A stretch of 64,000 nucleotides of DNA. Origin: Perognathus longimembris pacificus. Lineage: Eukaryota > Chordata > Mammalia > Rodentia > Heteromyidae. Numbering within the stretch: position 1 is the stretch's first letter; each line of letters begins with the position of its first letter. Below are positions 22,391-34,588 of the stretch, piece after piece. Below the pieces are notes generated by a model that worked only from the letters and a program-made list of their open reading frames with translations, made no database searches and was not told where the DNA came from. The stretch covers positions 77,006,575 through 77,070,574 of the forward strand of contig NC_063166.1 of NCBI RefSeq assembly GCF_023159225.1, read 5' to 3'. The translations under genes and the position numbers were made by a program.

Positions 22391-22599
22391 CCATAATGAA
22401 ACTTTGTAGCTTTGTGCTCAGACATGTGCTTTTCACAATTAGCAGTGTCTTCCGGGATAAGGAGTTCTCATCAAGCCTAAGGATACTCTACTATTGTGTA
22501 GCTTCTAACATTTCACTGGGGGGCTCAAAGTTTGACATAAAATGAAATTCAGCTGCGGTAGATGCTACCTGATTTCTGTCAGATGGATCTATGATTAAA

Positions 22600-22850
22600 G
22601 TTTCCTTGGATTATGCCTGATAATGGGATTTCTATTTCTGATAATGGTAGTTCTATTTCTAGTTTTTGAGGAATCTCTATACTGTTTTCTGTAATAGATG
22701 TTCTAATTTATACTCTTGCCAACAGAGTATTAAAGTTCCCTTTTCTCTGCATCCTCACCAGTATTTGTTTTTTTCTAATCTTTTTTGATAATAACTATTC
22801 TTATTAGATTGAAAATTTTCCTTGTGGTTTTGATTTTCAGCCAGAATTTA
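22600..22850 (-). mobile_element. L1 LINE fragment (ORF2 3' region, antisense)
   Basis: Reads GATAATGGGATTTCTATTTC, TTTGAGGAATCTCTATACTG, ACTCTTGCCAACAGAGTATT and GTGGTTTTGATTT, the reverse complement of the L1 ORF2 end. Heavily mutated, no open frame. Confidence 0.75.
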
Positions 22851-23389
22851 TTTTTCTAAAGCTACTCTTGACTAGCCACCCCCAGCTCCAACATTATGCA
22901 CATAGATGCATTTTTCTAGGCAGAAAGATGAATACATCTAATTCTCAAAGGACTCATAAGAACTGATAAGAGTCAAGGCAATCCACATTTGTTAGTGCTG
23001 GCTCTGATGAGAGTCCTGGACCATGGGACTGGCCGAGAGAGGCAAGGAGAGTGGAGACAGAGGACTATAGCTCGACTGGACTGGACAGCCCCCTAGGACC
23101 TGCCTGTGCTTCTCATTTTAATAGGGAGGTTAGCTCGTGGGTCAAGCAAACAGATCTCCATTGCTCTGAATTCCTTGACTCAAGTCTCTGGGGGAGAATT
23201 TATCATTTTATAATATCTTGGTATATTCAAACCTAAGGTGTTGATCCTAATAGTCTAGGTTCATTTCTCCTTTCCCCCACATCCTAGCTGGGAAAACTTT
23301 GGCTATTCTTTAACCTCTCTACCACTCCTTTGCTTCAGCTGCAGAGAGTGGGTAAGAATAGTGCATGCATCATGAGGTCAGTAAGAAGT

Positions 23390-23607
23390 GTTTTATTTAT
23401 TTATTTATTTATTTATTTTGCCAGTCCTGGGGCTTGAACTCAGGGCCTGAGCACTGTCCCTGGCTTCTTTTTGCTCAAGGCTAGCACTCGGCCACTTGAG
23501 CCACAGCGCCACTTCTGGCCATTTTCTGTATATGTGGTGCTGGGGAATTGAACCCAGGGCTTCATGTATACGAGGCAAGCACTCTTGCCACTAGGCCATA
23601 TTCTCAG
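23390..23607 (-). mobile_element. IDL-Geo SINE
   Basis: Reverse copy with an (ATTT)n tail complement and a perfect 11-bp duplication CAGTAAGAAGT (23379-23389 and 23608-23618). Confidence 0.95.
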
Positions 23608-23888
23608 CAGTAAGAAGTATGTTAAAAGGAGGTAGTATGCACATATCACAACACAAAGCTCCCAGAATCAGGCCTGGATCTCCAAGTGTGTGCATTGGCT
23701 CTTTGTCATATAGCATTCTTTTCTAAAAGAGGGTCAAATTTAGGGCTCTCTATTGTTGCAATAATATCACCCACTTTTTGAAGCAATTCATATGGTTTTG
23801 CTAATTGTTACTTTTGATAAATCATTCAATCATTCTGTTTCAACAATTGCATGAAATATACTTGGGAAATTTTTTTTCCCCAAAACTT

Positions 23889-24107
23889 ATTTTTTGTGTG
23901 TGCTAGTACTAGAGCTTGAATGCAGGGCCTTGCACTCTTGCTTGACTTTTTCACTTATAACTGGGGCTCTTATCACTTGAAGCACACTTTCACTTCTAGC
24001 TTTTTGCTGGTTAATTGGAGATAATAATTACTTGGATTTGTCTGCCAAGACTGGCTTTGAACATGATCCTCAGGTCTCAGCCTCCTGAGTAGCTAGGATC
24101 ATAAGCG
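23889..24107 (-). mobile_element. B1-Geo SINE
   Basis: Reverse copy with a short TGTGTGTG tail complement, Geo half, GGTTAATTGGAGATAA linker and B1-like half ending GTAGCTAGGATCATAAGCG. Confidence 0.85.
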
Positions 24108-24372
24108 TCTATTATTATAGGATAAAGAAAATTATCTTGTGTGTATGCTATTAAGATGACCAGATCAAGTTGATTAATGCCCCTTTCCTTTGAAATTCTC
24201 CAAAAATCAATCGCCTAATTTGTCTCTTTGTTGTGGAATTTCAGCAAATAATCACACAGAGAAGCAAATGATAGTATCAGAGAACAACACAGGTCAGCAA
24301 GTTGGTGCTTGCTGGAGATTTTTAGGAGATTCTAATTCTGTGACTCCTGGGCAGAAATGGAGAAAATGTATT

Positions 24373-24483
24373 TTGCTGCTGTTGCTTGTTTTGCTTGAGA
24401 TGGGATCTTGCTATGTAGCCCAGACTAGCCTTCAACTCACCACCGTTCTGCCTCTGCCTTCTGAGTGCTAGAAATATGAGCAC
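24373..24483 (-). mobile_element. B1 SINE
   Basis: TTGAGATGGGATCTTGCTAT, GTAGCCCAGACTAGCC and CTGAGTGCTAGAAATATGAG, the minus-strand form of B1 without a Geo monomer. Confidence 0.75.
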
Positions 24484-25354
24484 GAGAGCATGAGAATCTA
24501 TTTTTTTCCCCCAAAATAGCTCTCTAAGGTTTGCAAACCACTGGACTGGGTAATTAAAATTGCAGAGATAACATAGCAAAAAGCCATTTCCCAGGTGTCA
24601 CTAACTTTCAGAGCCCTTCACAGGAACTAAAGCGGAAGATGGTAAGTCTCCCTTGTGCAGTTTATGACTGGGGAACCGGCCAGGTAGGAAGAGCCTGAAT
24701 CTCAAGGATGTGTGTTTCGGATTCAACCTTAGTGGTCGAAGTGATCTAAATCCACCGTTTTCTTTTTTTGTTGTTGTTTCTGATTTCTGGGAATCAGGAC
24801 ATCAGAAAGGACTTGGTCAGGCAGTTCCAGCTGAAAGGCAGACAGTTCTGTCTGTGGGGTGGCAAGGGGCTGGAGCAAGGGCCTCTCCTCACACAACCCA
24901 GGGTGTCTTGGGATGATCTATGTCCCTAGTTTGGGCTTCATAGCAGTCATTCTCCTTATTGGGAGCTTCAGAATTCTGAGAGAAGAGAGATTACCTAAAA
25001 GAACCAGTCCAAATCATGGTGTAGGTGATAATTTAGTTTCATCTTCTGGCTCTCAAAAGAAGAGAGGCAGTATGGCAGTATGAGATCCAATATAGGTGGT
25101 TTCCTTTGTGACACTGTCATATTTCATGCATTTACAGGTCTGTTTTTGTTTCTGAGAAGGGCCCATAGAATTCTCCAGACAACCAGAAAAATCCACCTCA
25201 CATAAAACACTTAATCTGCTTAAAAAAAAAAAAAGTAGTCGATGGCTGGGGTAAGAGGTCCTCTCAGCCCACATGAAGGGGTGAGTACTTTCTTTGAGTC
25301 AGGCAAGTGGATGAGAACTTTATATCCTTACTTAATTCTTCCAGTATCCGAAAG

Positions 25355-25445
25355 CACAGGTCATATCAGCCCACTTTATATATGAGAACACTGAGGTTCA
25401 GCGGTATTGCCCAAGTACTACCCAAGGCCACAGAGAAGTGCACTT
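25355..25445 (+). mobile_element. MIR SINE remnant
   Basis: CCCACTTTATATATGAGAAC, ACTGAGGTTCAGCGGTATTG and CCAAGGCCACAGAGAAG follow the MIR core. Diverged; ends uncertain. Confidence 0.55.
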
Positions 25446-25489
25446 GTGGCAACATTCTTGTTCCTTTTTATTGGTGGGGAGTAGGGGTG

Positions 25490-25723
25490 CGAGGACTGCT
25501 ACTAAGGCTTGAACTCAGGTCTTGGGCACTGTCCCTTAACTTTTTTGTTCAAGGCTGGCACATTACCACTTGAACTACAACTCCACTTCTGGCTTTTTGT
25601 TGGTTAATTGGAAATAAGAGTCTCATAGACTCTCTTGTCTGGGCTGGCTTTGAACCACGATCCTCAGATTTCAGCCTCTTGAGCAACTAGGAACCATAGG
25701 CCCGAGCCACTAGTACCTAGCCA
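25490..25723 (-). mobile_element. B1-Geo SINE
   Basis: Reverse copy from AAGGCTTGAACTCAGGTC to GCCACTAGTACCTAGCC, both halves recognisable. It lies between two MIR-like pieces. Confidence 0.85.
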
Positions 25724-26888
25724 GCATCCTTGTTCTTAATGAATCCAGTGGCCTGCTTCTTTTAGAAAGGCACTACCTTGCAAAATGCCTCTTCCCTCTA
25801 CCCCACAGCTGATGAAGCTGAGACTCAGTTTCCCTATTGTTAAGTGACACAGGATCCAAAGCCATGTCTATGGGACTCCGAAGCCCGTATATTCCACTGC
25901 ACCCTACAGCTAATAAAAGGCACTATGGAAATGCATTCATGGGGAGCCAATGGTGGATCATATGTATAACTCAGGCAACTGTTTCTGTGCTATCCATTGG
26001 GATGAGATGGCTTGGAAAGAAATGACCACACTTAGTGCATTTGCTGTGAAGCTAGCAGAGGATGCAGGGTACATCCTCAGGGATGTGAGACTGCACACTA
26101 GCGTTAGGGGAGCTCCATTAGCCCCCCTTGTCTAGACTAGAGAGTCAAAAGTAGGAAGCAGGAGATAAAAGAATTCATAAGTAGGAAGTTGGGGGGGGGA
26201 CTTATACTGAAACTGCTATTGTGAAACCATTAATGATGAACTTGGCTTAGATCAAAGTAGTCTTGTGACCTGTAAATCTAATGAAATGAAAATGAGGTAA
26301 TGGTATGTTTTATAACTATGGAGGATCTGAGAAGCTTGGAATTATCTCAGCACGAATACTATAAGGGAAGAGGGGAACAATGGAAGCCATCTGGAGAAAG
26401 ATCTTTATTCAGCTGTATTTATAGCAGGTACTCGTCTTGTCTTTCAGCTCAGGGATTACAAAGGAACTTGTTTCACCTTGCTGGGTGTGATCATCCCTGC
26501 TGCTTCCTTCTGTGGAACCCAGACTCATACAAAAGAAGAGGAGGCAGGGAACTGGAAGGAAGGGGATGAATAGCTCAGGCTGTGTGAGGAGATAGGAAGT
26601 GAGAGAGAACAGGGGAAGAAGAAAAGAAGTGAGAGAGATTCAGTCTGCTATTTCTCAACTCCCGATCTCTAGCCCTGAGCTGTCCAATAGCTTCATGTGG
26701 CTCTTTGTACTTGTTAAAAGTAAGGATAAACACAAATCCACATTGCACTCACCACATTCCAGTGTTCACCAGGCACACATAATCCAATGGCTGCCATATT
26801 GGATGGTATAAATATGGAGTTTCCATTATCCCAGGAAGTTCTGTAGGACAGCACTGAAAAATATCTAATTCATCAATATGTCTAGGAG

Positions 26889-27091
26889 GGGCTGGGGATA
26901 TGGCCTAGTGACAAAAGTCCATGCCTCGTATACATGAAGCCCTGGGTTCGATTCCTCAGCACCACATACACAGAAAAAAGCCACAAGTGGCGCTGTGGCT
27001 CAAGTGGCCGAGTGCTAGCCTTGAGCAAAAAGAACCCAGGGACAGTGCTGAGGCCCTGAGTCCAAGGCCCAGGACTGGCAAAAAAAAAAAA
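26889..27091 (+). mobile_element. IDL-Geo SINE
   Basis: Forward copy with an A-tail and the duplication GTCTAGGAG (26880-26888 and 27092-27100). Confidence 0.94.
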
Positions 27092-27309
27092 GTCTAGGAG
27101 TGCTCAAAGTGCAGGACAAGAGAAACCACTAGGCCCATGGGAGACAGAACAGGAGAGTCTTCCCAAAATGGGACAGTAGAGTCCCAGGTGCCTGTGTAAA
27201 CATAAGTGGGCTACCTATATTCTCTAGAAATCAGTTTTTCTGGTATCAGTGATTATCATTTTTTTCCTAGACATCATGAGAAAACGACACAATTTATTCC
27301 TCATATCCA

Positions 27310-27440
27310 TGTATGCTCTTATATCTGTTTCACAGAGGAACAACCAGAGGCTAGGAGTATACTGAAGGCTCAGCTGGTGGCACAAGGTTTTGGATCCTGG
27401 TCTCTGACGTGAGAGGCCACAGTCTTACCTACCACATCAC
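27310..27440 (+). mobile_element. MIR-like remnant
   Basis: TGTTTCACAGAGGAACAACC, AGAGGCTAGGAGTA and a CTCAGCTGGTGGCACAAGG segment resemble a MIR core. Low certainty. Confidence 0.35.
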
Positions 27441-28080
27441 CTCCAACTGCTAGTTCCCCATCTGCAAATCAAAGTGTCTTAGCTGCAGTCTCCCAGAAAG
27501 AGAAACAGAGACAAAGACTTGAGTACCAGTAATTTGTGAGGAGGCAACCCCAGGAAACCATAAAGGGTGCATGGGGAAGTGAAACAGAGAAGTTCTCACA
27601 GGGTGGGCTAATGAGCAAGTCACACTGGGAGCAACTGCAGCTTCATCTTGCGTGGGGAAAGGGTACAGAACACACTTCCTAGCCACGACACCCAGGGCGA
27701 GGGGGGATTGGGGCATTTATCCACCAATTCCTTTTCTGTCATTGGTGGAAAGAAGGCTGCTTGCAGGGGTTACTCTGGCATGCATAGCCTGCCTCTATCA
27801 AGGTCTAAACATGCTCTTGAAACTATAAAAGGCCCCAGGGCCAAAGATCACAAGGGCTTGAGATAGAGAGCAGGGAGCCAGTAGGGTGCTACATAAGGAA
27901 CAGGACAAAGAGTTTTTCTTTTTTAACAGAAAGTAAGAAAACCATCCTTAGGCACTGGGCAATAGCTGAAGGAAAAGATGGCAAATTCTGCCTCTTGTCA
28001 TGAGTCCCAATGTTTTCTCCACTGATTCACTGAAAGCATGTACTTCTCATGGGTCTTTCTTCAGGGTTCAATGTATTTGT
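27441..28080. other. Unique intergenic sequence
   Basis: No repeat family or gene recognised. Confidence 0.5.
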
Positions 28081-28167
28081 ATTTAATTTTTGGTAGTACT
28101 AGGATCTGAACTCAGGTCCTTAATTAGGCCAGTGCACTATCAGCTGTGTTTTGTTTGACCTTGTTTT

Positions 28168-28300
28168 CTTTTGAGACAGGGTCTCATGAAGCCAAGGCTT
28201 GTGTGGAACTTACGAATGTAGTAAAGACTGGCCTTGAACTCTCAATTCTCCTGCCTCAAGCCTCCTAATTGCTGGAACTACAGGCATTCATTACCACTCT
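28168..28300 (-). mobile_element. B1 SINE with insertion
   Basis: TTTTGAGACAGGGTCTCATG, GACTGGCCTTGAACTCTC and GCTGGAACTACAGGC are minus-strand B1. About 20 extra bases separate the first two blocks. A diverged tRNA-SINE piece precedes it (28085-28160). Confidence 0.7.
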
Positions 28301-29655
28301 TGGCTAGGAGTGGTTAACTTATCAGACTTTTGGCTTTTGAGGCTGTTTCCTCCATATAATTGGGCCTTCTTTAGGTGTGGGGCCTGGTATATGTCTAGGT
28401 TTAGGAAGAAGAGAGAAAGGAGGAAGATGCCATCTTTGGTAGAAAAGCCACACTATGACAGCAATTGGAAGGAATTCTGCAAGGCAAGTGGGCTGTTTTG
28501 ACTTCTCCATAAAGCCCTGACCAAAGGTCAACCAAGTCTGCTCTCGGCAGCAGCCATGACAGTTCTGAGACATGGAGGGGGAAGACACCAATGCTACCCC
28601 AATGCAACCCTATGGCCACCAAACACAACTCTGATGCTTTTAACCTTGGAGTAAGTCTCAGTTACAACTCTGTCATGATAGGCCTGCTATAAACCCAACT
28701 CTAATCTTGTGGGGGAGGGGGCAGAGCCAGGGCAGGAGCACTCTGGGCCTGTCAAAATCTTCACAGGAACACCACCAGTGACTCCTAGATTCCCTGAGCA
28801 GTTTTCCATGCAAGAGAGAGAGAATAAGGAATCACTAGTAGTGAAACCAGGCAGTTTGGGAGCAGACTGTGGAGGCAGCTTCCTGTAGCCACAGGCTGCC
28901 ACAGTCCACACAGCTAGCACACATGTCTACCTGCATCCTATAAAGCAAAATATCAATCCTGGGTCAGGAAAATCGAGGTTAGCAGCCACATTTGTACACT
29001 CGTTCCAAAATGACTCTGGTCCCTTGATCTTAAAGAGTTTATGAGAGCATAAGAGAGAAAAATGGAGAAGCAAAATCTTAGTCTATACCAAAGAATTGTC
29101 AGGATCAGATGTACACTTGACTTTTAGCATAAAGAATAACACACTGGTTTTACATCATTGTACTTATACCACATGCTGCCTATTTGAACCTTTTGGAGTT
29201 TTTCTTAGACACATTTGCTTGCACCCAAACATGATCAGCTTGGGTTTAAAACCTGAGGTTTTTTTCTTTTGGCTTGGAGTCTGGTGATAAGAGTCAGGAT
29301 TGTGTCCAGGCTGTTCACTGTGACTCCACCCACAGGCTGCAAAGATCAGTTTAACACAAGACTTAAAGTAAGTTAAAATAGTAGTCAAAAGCAAGTAATT
29401 TTGAAATCATGATGCCAGTTTTTACATGTCTTACCAACAGACAGACAGACAGACATACAGACAGTTGTGCACAAGCTTTGGGGCACACTTAGAATATATT
29501 TTTTTAAATTGGCCATGTAAGTTTTCTGGAATTACAGCGGAAAAATGATATTATTTTGCCCATATTTTAGAACCATGTGATCAGTTAGAAAACAAAAAAC
29601 TTTTCCAGCAAACAAAAATTTTCACAGATTATCCAGCGAGGAAATGGAGAAGTCA
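28301..29655. other. Unique intergenic sequence with a short tetranucleotide repeat
   Basis: No gene or recognised family. An (ACAG)n tract lies at about 29437-29465. Confidence 0.5.
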
Positions 29656-29659
29656 CATT

Positions 29660-30021
29660 TTGAGAAACCAGTTCAGCTCCTGTGTCCCAGACCGAGCTCA
29701 GATGCTACAGTTGCCTGGAGTGGGGCTCAGAACTTGGCGCCAAGATTTTTTTCTGTTCTCTTTGTGTGGCTCTGAAGCCACGGCCCTGTGGCCCTATGGT
29801 AAGTCGGATCAGAGCCCCCAGTTAAATGATCACTCACTCTGGTTGGAGGTTCAAATCTGTTGTCGTGGTGGATGGAAGTAGAGCACTCGGTCAGGAGAAG
29901 TTACCTCGGTTGTCCTCTGGGTGGGCTTAGGACAGCAGATTAGGTCCCGGGGGGCAGCTTGGACCCTCCCAGAAATGGGGAAGCAAATCTACTGGGGAAC
30001 CTATCCTGGGTTCAGCACCAA
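29660..30021 (-). mobile_element. Endogenous retrovirus internal remnant with primer-binding-site-like segment
   Basis: Read on the minus strand, the sequence just after the LTR at 30022-30277 is one base followed by TGGTGCTGAACCCAGGAT (complement of 30003-30020). A TGG-initiated 18-mer one base from an LTR end fits a retroviral primer-binding site and is similar in layout to class I ERVs. The rest is untranslated-leader-like sequence of uncertain extent. No gag, pol or env frame is present. Confidence 0.5.
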
Positions 30022-30277
30022 TGAAAGGATATGTCCCGGCCATTCCAGGGGACCATGTGGAGGTAATCACAGACAGGAGAAGAAGGTTCATAAGGAGGTC
30101 ATAGTTCCCACGGGAGAGGGAGCTACATGGCACCTGCACCTTATCCAGGTGGCAGCTTCTCTCTCTGGGGGTATAGGGGAATTAGGTAGGTAGAGAGTAG
30201 GAGTGGCTCATTAGGTATGGGTGGATCTGGGGGCTAGTGGGAGGAGCTGAGGACATGAGGCTAGGGAAATGCTAACA
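30022..30277 (-). mobile_element. LTR of an endogenous retrovirus (same family as 17203-17488)
   Basis: On the minus strand it begins TGTTAGCATTTCCC and ends CCTTTCA, 256 bp. It aligns along its length with the 17-kb LTR, which has AATAAA where this copy is deleted or mutated. Internal leader sequence follows, so this is a 5' LTR with a truncated provirus rather than a solo LTR. Confidence 0.7.
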
Positions 30278-30518
30278 CTTCCAAGGTCTCCTATGTGGCT
30301 GATGGCTGGCAGCTTCAGTTCCTGTCACATGGGCTCCTTCATCAGCTTCCTATGTATTTTTATGACAGCTGTAGGCATCTGGGAGAAAGAGGAGCAGGGA
30401 GACTCAGGGTTTTAATACCTGAAGTCACAGTGAACTACCATAACTGGTGCAGGCTTCTGTGGTTTTACAGACCAACCCTGGTACAATGAGGGAGGAGACT
30501 AAGGAGGTAGCGATCATG

Positions 30519-30519
30519 A

Positions 30520-30560
<41 letters not shown>
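30519..30560. repeat. (TG)n microsatellite
   Basis: About 21 uninterrupted TG units, in unique DNA beside the retroviral remnant. Confidence 0.95.
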
Positions 30561-30562
<2 letters not shown>

Positions 30563-31560
30563 CTCTCTTGGAGGCTAGCCAGCACAGAAATGGTTGTAAG
30601 AACTTTTCTATGGCTGTCTTTTCTCTCTCCTACCTCCTGAGGTCCTGTCTGAGTTTGGCTCTTTAGCCTTCTTGTCAATCCCATGAACTGAGTTCATGAG
30701 CTTTGTCTTTTTCTTCAGGGAGGGCAGTGGTAAAAGCGGGGACATGGTCAGGGCAGATCTCCGCAAGGAGGTATCACTTGCCTTACACCTGACTGGGGAG
30801 GACTGGGGAGGAGGAGAATGGATGATGGGTTGGGGAGATGCGGACAAAGCTCTGAGGAGTGAGCTGGGGGTGGTTGAATGGCTGGAGGTAGCAAAGAAGT
30901 GGGCAGTTGTTGCAAACTGTCCCGAGTGCCTAGTCCCGCTGCAGTCGGAAGCAAGGCCAGGAGCAAAGCAATGATGGAGACTGGACCATGGAATTGGTTT
31001 CGGGTACCAGGGGACCTGCTGCCTCACTCCAGCAACAGATCCACAGGGCTATTCATTACCAAAAACAGGAGAGAGTACACGCAGAAAACAAGGTAGCCAT
31101 CTATCTTTAAGAGATAAGAGCACCACAGTGTGGGGAGCAATCCTAGGATTAATGACTTCCTGAAAACCGGATGTGAAGGTGAGTGGTAAATGGCCAATTT
31201 GAACAGGCCACCTGAAAGCTCCAAGGTCAAGTGAAGATCCAGATTATCAGGAGGGCAGAAACTGTGGTCACTGTAATGCTAAGCACAATAGGTCTTGTCA
31301 GGGCCGCTTTCAGCATTCCTTGGGACAGAGAATGGCATCCCAATTCTCTAAGGTCTACCTTATGGCTCTGTAAATGAGGGGTTCCCACAGGCAGTGGAGG
31401 GAGAGGTCCACAGAAGGCTAGTCATAGGGGCCTCAAACACAGTAAGGAGTTTGGGTCCTTTCCCTTGCAACTCAAGCCATCTCTTTTTCTAGCAACCAGA
31501 ATTTGGGGAGACCCAAGTTCTTAGAATCCTGTGTGAGAGACAGAATCAGCTAAGTCAGCA
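30561..31560. other. Unique intergenic sequence
   Basis: Moderately GC-rich. It contains overlapping open frames on both strands (30600-31030), none with protein-like features or splice context. No gene supported. Confidence 0.5.
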
Positions 31561-31564
31561 TATA

Positions 31565-31565
31565 G

Positions 31566-31608
<43 letters not shown>
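31565..31608. repeat. (TG)n(CG)n microsatellite
   Basis: TG units followed by CGCGCGCG, directly at the tail side of the minus-strand B1-Geo at 31609. Alternating purine-pyrimidine DNA. Confidence 0.93.
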
Positions 31609-31610
<2 letters not shown>

Positions 31611-31838
31611 CCAGTATTGGGACTTGTACCTAAGGCCTACATGCTGTCCCTTAGTTTTTTTGCTCAATGGTGGCCCTCTACCACTTGAACCGAAGCTCCA
31701 CCTCTTGCCCTTAACTGGTTAATTGGAAATAAAGAGTTTTATAGATTTTCTTGCCCAGGTTGACTGTGAATCACAATCCTTAGATCTCAGCTTCCTGAGT
31801 AGCAAGGATTACAGGTGTGATCTACTTGCACCTGGCTT
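31609..31838 (-). mobile_element. B1-Geo SINE
   Basis: Reverse copy with a diverged Geo half (GGGACTTGTACCTAAGGCC), GGTTAATTGGAAATAAAGAG linker and B1-like half. Confidence 0.83.
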
Positions 31839-31938
31839 AGTAAGTGGTTTTAACCAAACTACAACAGAGAAATTCAAAACTGTCAAACTCACGAATCTGT
31901 CTTGTTGACTCTTGGGTTTTCCAAATTTCTGGTTGGGT

Positions 31939-31984
<46 letters not shown>

Positions 31985-32033
31985 TTCCTTCCTTCCTTCC
32001 TTCCTTCCTTCCTTCCTTCCTTTCTTTCTTTCT
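31939..32033. repeat. (TTTC)n(TTCC)n microsatellite
   Basis: TTTC units then TTCC units then TTTC units and a poly(T) run. It gives rise to meaningless Lys/Arg/Glu or Ser/Phe/Leu repeat frames. Confidence 0.95.
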
Positions 32034-32239
32034 TTTTTTTTTTTTTTTTGCCAGTCCTGGGGCTTGGACTCAGGCTTGAGCACTGTCCCTGGCTTCTTTT
32101 TGCTCAAGGCTAGCACTCTGCCAACTTGGGCCAGAGCACCCACTTCTGGCTTTTTCTGTGTATGTGGTACTGAGGAATTGAACCTAGGGCTTCATGTATA
32201 GGAGGTAAGCACCCTTGCACGAGGCCATATTCCCAGCCC
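31947..32239 (-). mobile_element. IDL-Geo SINE with expanded pyrimidine tail
   Basis: Reverse copy with the perfect 18-bp duplication CTGGTTGGGTTCTTTCTT (31929-31946 and 32240-32257). The (CTTT)n(CCTT)n tract lies inside the duplications, so it is the SINE's own tail (AAAG/AAGG on the minus strand) expanded. Confidence 0.95.
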
Positions 32240-32334
32240 CTGGTTGGGTTCTTTCTTAAGTTTCTTAGTTCCCTTTGACAAATCCCAGCCCACCTCTGCT
32301 GAGCTAAAGGGAAGTATTTTTGCTCACAGTGTAG

Positions 32335-32878
32335 TGGGGAAAAGCCCCACCTGGTCAGGGGGCAGGCCAGCAAGCCCTCAGATAGACGTCCGGAACTAAG
32401 AGCCCACAGCAACAAAGTTGAAAAAGGGAAAACAACTTTATTGAAAGAGTTCCTACACTTGGCTGGCCAGGGATGCAGTCAGGCTTGGGAACTGAACTGC
32501 CACCCCACTCAGCCTTACAGGATAACTTTTATAGCAAAAAACCACAGCGCGGGTGGTTAAGCCAGATAAAGAAAAATTACGATCTATTTTCTGGGTTCTT
32601 ACAATTTGACAGCTACAGATTTACTCTCCGCAAACAAGAAAGGGTGAGGGTCGTGGGCAGTCATGGCACTTGGAAGGGTGTGGTCAGTAAAAGAGGAACT
32701 AGATAACTAAATGCCTTCATTCCCTTTGGGAGAATTTATCTCAGTAAACCCTGAACGTAGTCAGAGGTTTACGATGGTTTATTCTAACTTTATGGGAGTC
32801 ATCTTCTCCGGATGGGCTAGGGCCATGTGTCATGATTAAAAATGGAGTCGGAGTCCCTAAGACGGAGTCTCCTCTTCA
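32335..32878 (-). mobile_element. Solo LTR of an endogenous retrovirus
   Basis: A 544-bp element, minus strand, beginning TGAAGAGGAG and ending TTTTCCCCA, flanked by a 4-bp duplication GTAG (32331-32334 and 32879-32882). On the minus strand it has a TATAAAA box (complement of 32527-32533) and an AATAAA poly(A) signal (complement of 32437-32442) about 85 bases later. This layout is a typical U3-R-U5. A 4-bp duplication is usual for gammaretrovirus-like (class I) elements. No coding sequence remains. Confidence 0.85.
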
Positions 32879-32882
32879 GTAG

Positions 32883-34588
32883 TGCTGCTTTATAGTTCTG
32901 CATTCCTTCAGCAAACATGTGGGCAGTTCTGTCATGTGCCTGAGCTCTGGGCAGGCCCCAGGACAACACTATTCCTTCCTTTCACAAGTTAAGTGAGATG
33001 TGAGGAGTAGCCCGTCCAAAAGTTGTAGAGCAAGCGTTGCCTGTTACTTAGGAATTGGCAGAAAGGCCCACAGCTAAAGCCAAGAGGCCCTGGCACTTTG
33101 TATTCTATCTCACCAGATCCTCTCCCTCCAGAGTTAACTAAAGGAGGCAGAATTGGTCCTACACCAGGAGCCCAAACCTGATTTCATCCTGGGGTGGGGA
33201 GGTCTTGGATTTATTGGGAAGAATAGCAAGAGGCAATCCCCTTTCCTCCCAATTAAAGGCATGTGGGGGCGGCCCCGGAGGGAATCCCTTGGGGGAGATG
33301 GAGAGTGACTGCCAGAAGGGGGTCTGAAAAGCAGGTCCCCGCATGGTCTATTGGGCTATGTTCCAGGCCTATCTGAGCAGGGGAGAAGAGAATAGGGAAG
33401 ATGGGCTGTCGTGAAGGTGAGGACGCCTATGCTCTGCAGGTCAAGTGGACACTACAGTCATTGTCAGGCTGGAACACCTTTCTGATGTTCCACCCATGCA
33501 GGCTGACCCACCAGCGGCAGTGCCCAGGGGATGGGCTGGCAAGGCAGGAGAAGTCAGGCCTGAACTGATGGTCTCTACAGTGGGACAGCACCAATAGAAA
33601 CCACAAGCCAACCCTTGCAACTCCACACAAGAAAGGTCAAGAAGGTCACAGAGAGGGGCGGGGGAGCGAGCATTCTTGAGGGAGAGGTTGAACGCAGAGT
33701 TATTTGCCATTTCCTTCTCCCCGCCCCCATGTTCACAAGGAGGGGTGTGCATTGCCACAGTGAGTCTTCAACCAGGCCCTCTTCCCTCTCCCCTGCTTTT
33801 TACTCCTAGAAGATAAGACCTTCGGTCAAATCAATCCTTAGATGAATAGGGGAGAAGAGAAAATGAGATTTAAATTGAGTTTGAGAATAAAGTTTGGGAG
33901 GATGGAGGTTTAACAACACAAAGTGATCCAAAAGTAATGCAATCTGCCAAGATGTCATTAAGGGATGGAAAAAGGAAATTCAACACAGCATGACTGAAGG
34001 CAGAGATTAGGAGAAAAAAGGCTCATTATTATGCCCCACGGAGTTGAGTCGCTTCAATACACTGGTTCCACAAATAAACAGAATAATTGAAGTACAGTGC
34101 AGTGGAACTGCGGCCTTACTCTGGTGAGCAGCCATGGGGTTTGGACAGAGCCTGCTGAAGAGGGCTTCCCAGGGGAGGCATATCTGAGCCAAGCCTTGAA
34201 GGATGAGGTGTAGGGAGATGGGCTCGTCAGTCGGAAGCAATGGCCTGGTATGTATCTAGGGAGTAGGGCTGGAGCACCAAGTGGCTGGGTAGAGATGCAG
34301 ATCGGGAAGCCTGGTGCTATGCAGCCCTGTGAGCTTAAGACTGAGGATGTTGCCAGCCAATTCAAACCAGGGGGAGGGGAGGGAACACATCGCCAGATTC
34401 TGGTAATGCTGTGGACATTTGACCTCCAGGCATGCTCTTCACCTGGCCATTTCCTCTGTGATGTCAGAATCCTCACTCCTTTGCTCTATTTGTATTGCTT
34501 AATCCTTCAGGGGATCCCTGATTGATGGGACTCTCAACTATTGGCTCCCTCACCGGAATTCATCTCCTAGCTGTCATCCTCCCTTGCA
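32883..34588. other. Unique intergenic sequence
   Basis: No gene or repeat recognised; moderate G+C with several short overlapping open frames. Confidence 0.5.

Noticed and set aside
30011..30036. REST/NRSF-like left half site (TTCAGCACCA)
   Set aside because: Only the left half matches, and it falls within the retroviral primer-site region.
31844..32143. Frames with KERKKGRKEG-type or Ser/Phe/Leu repeats
   Set aside because: Translations of the (TTTC)n(TTCC)n microsatellite and the SINE.
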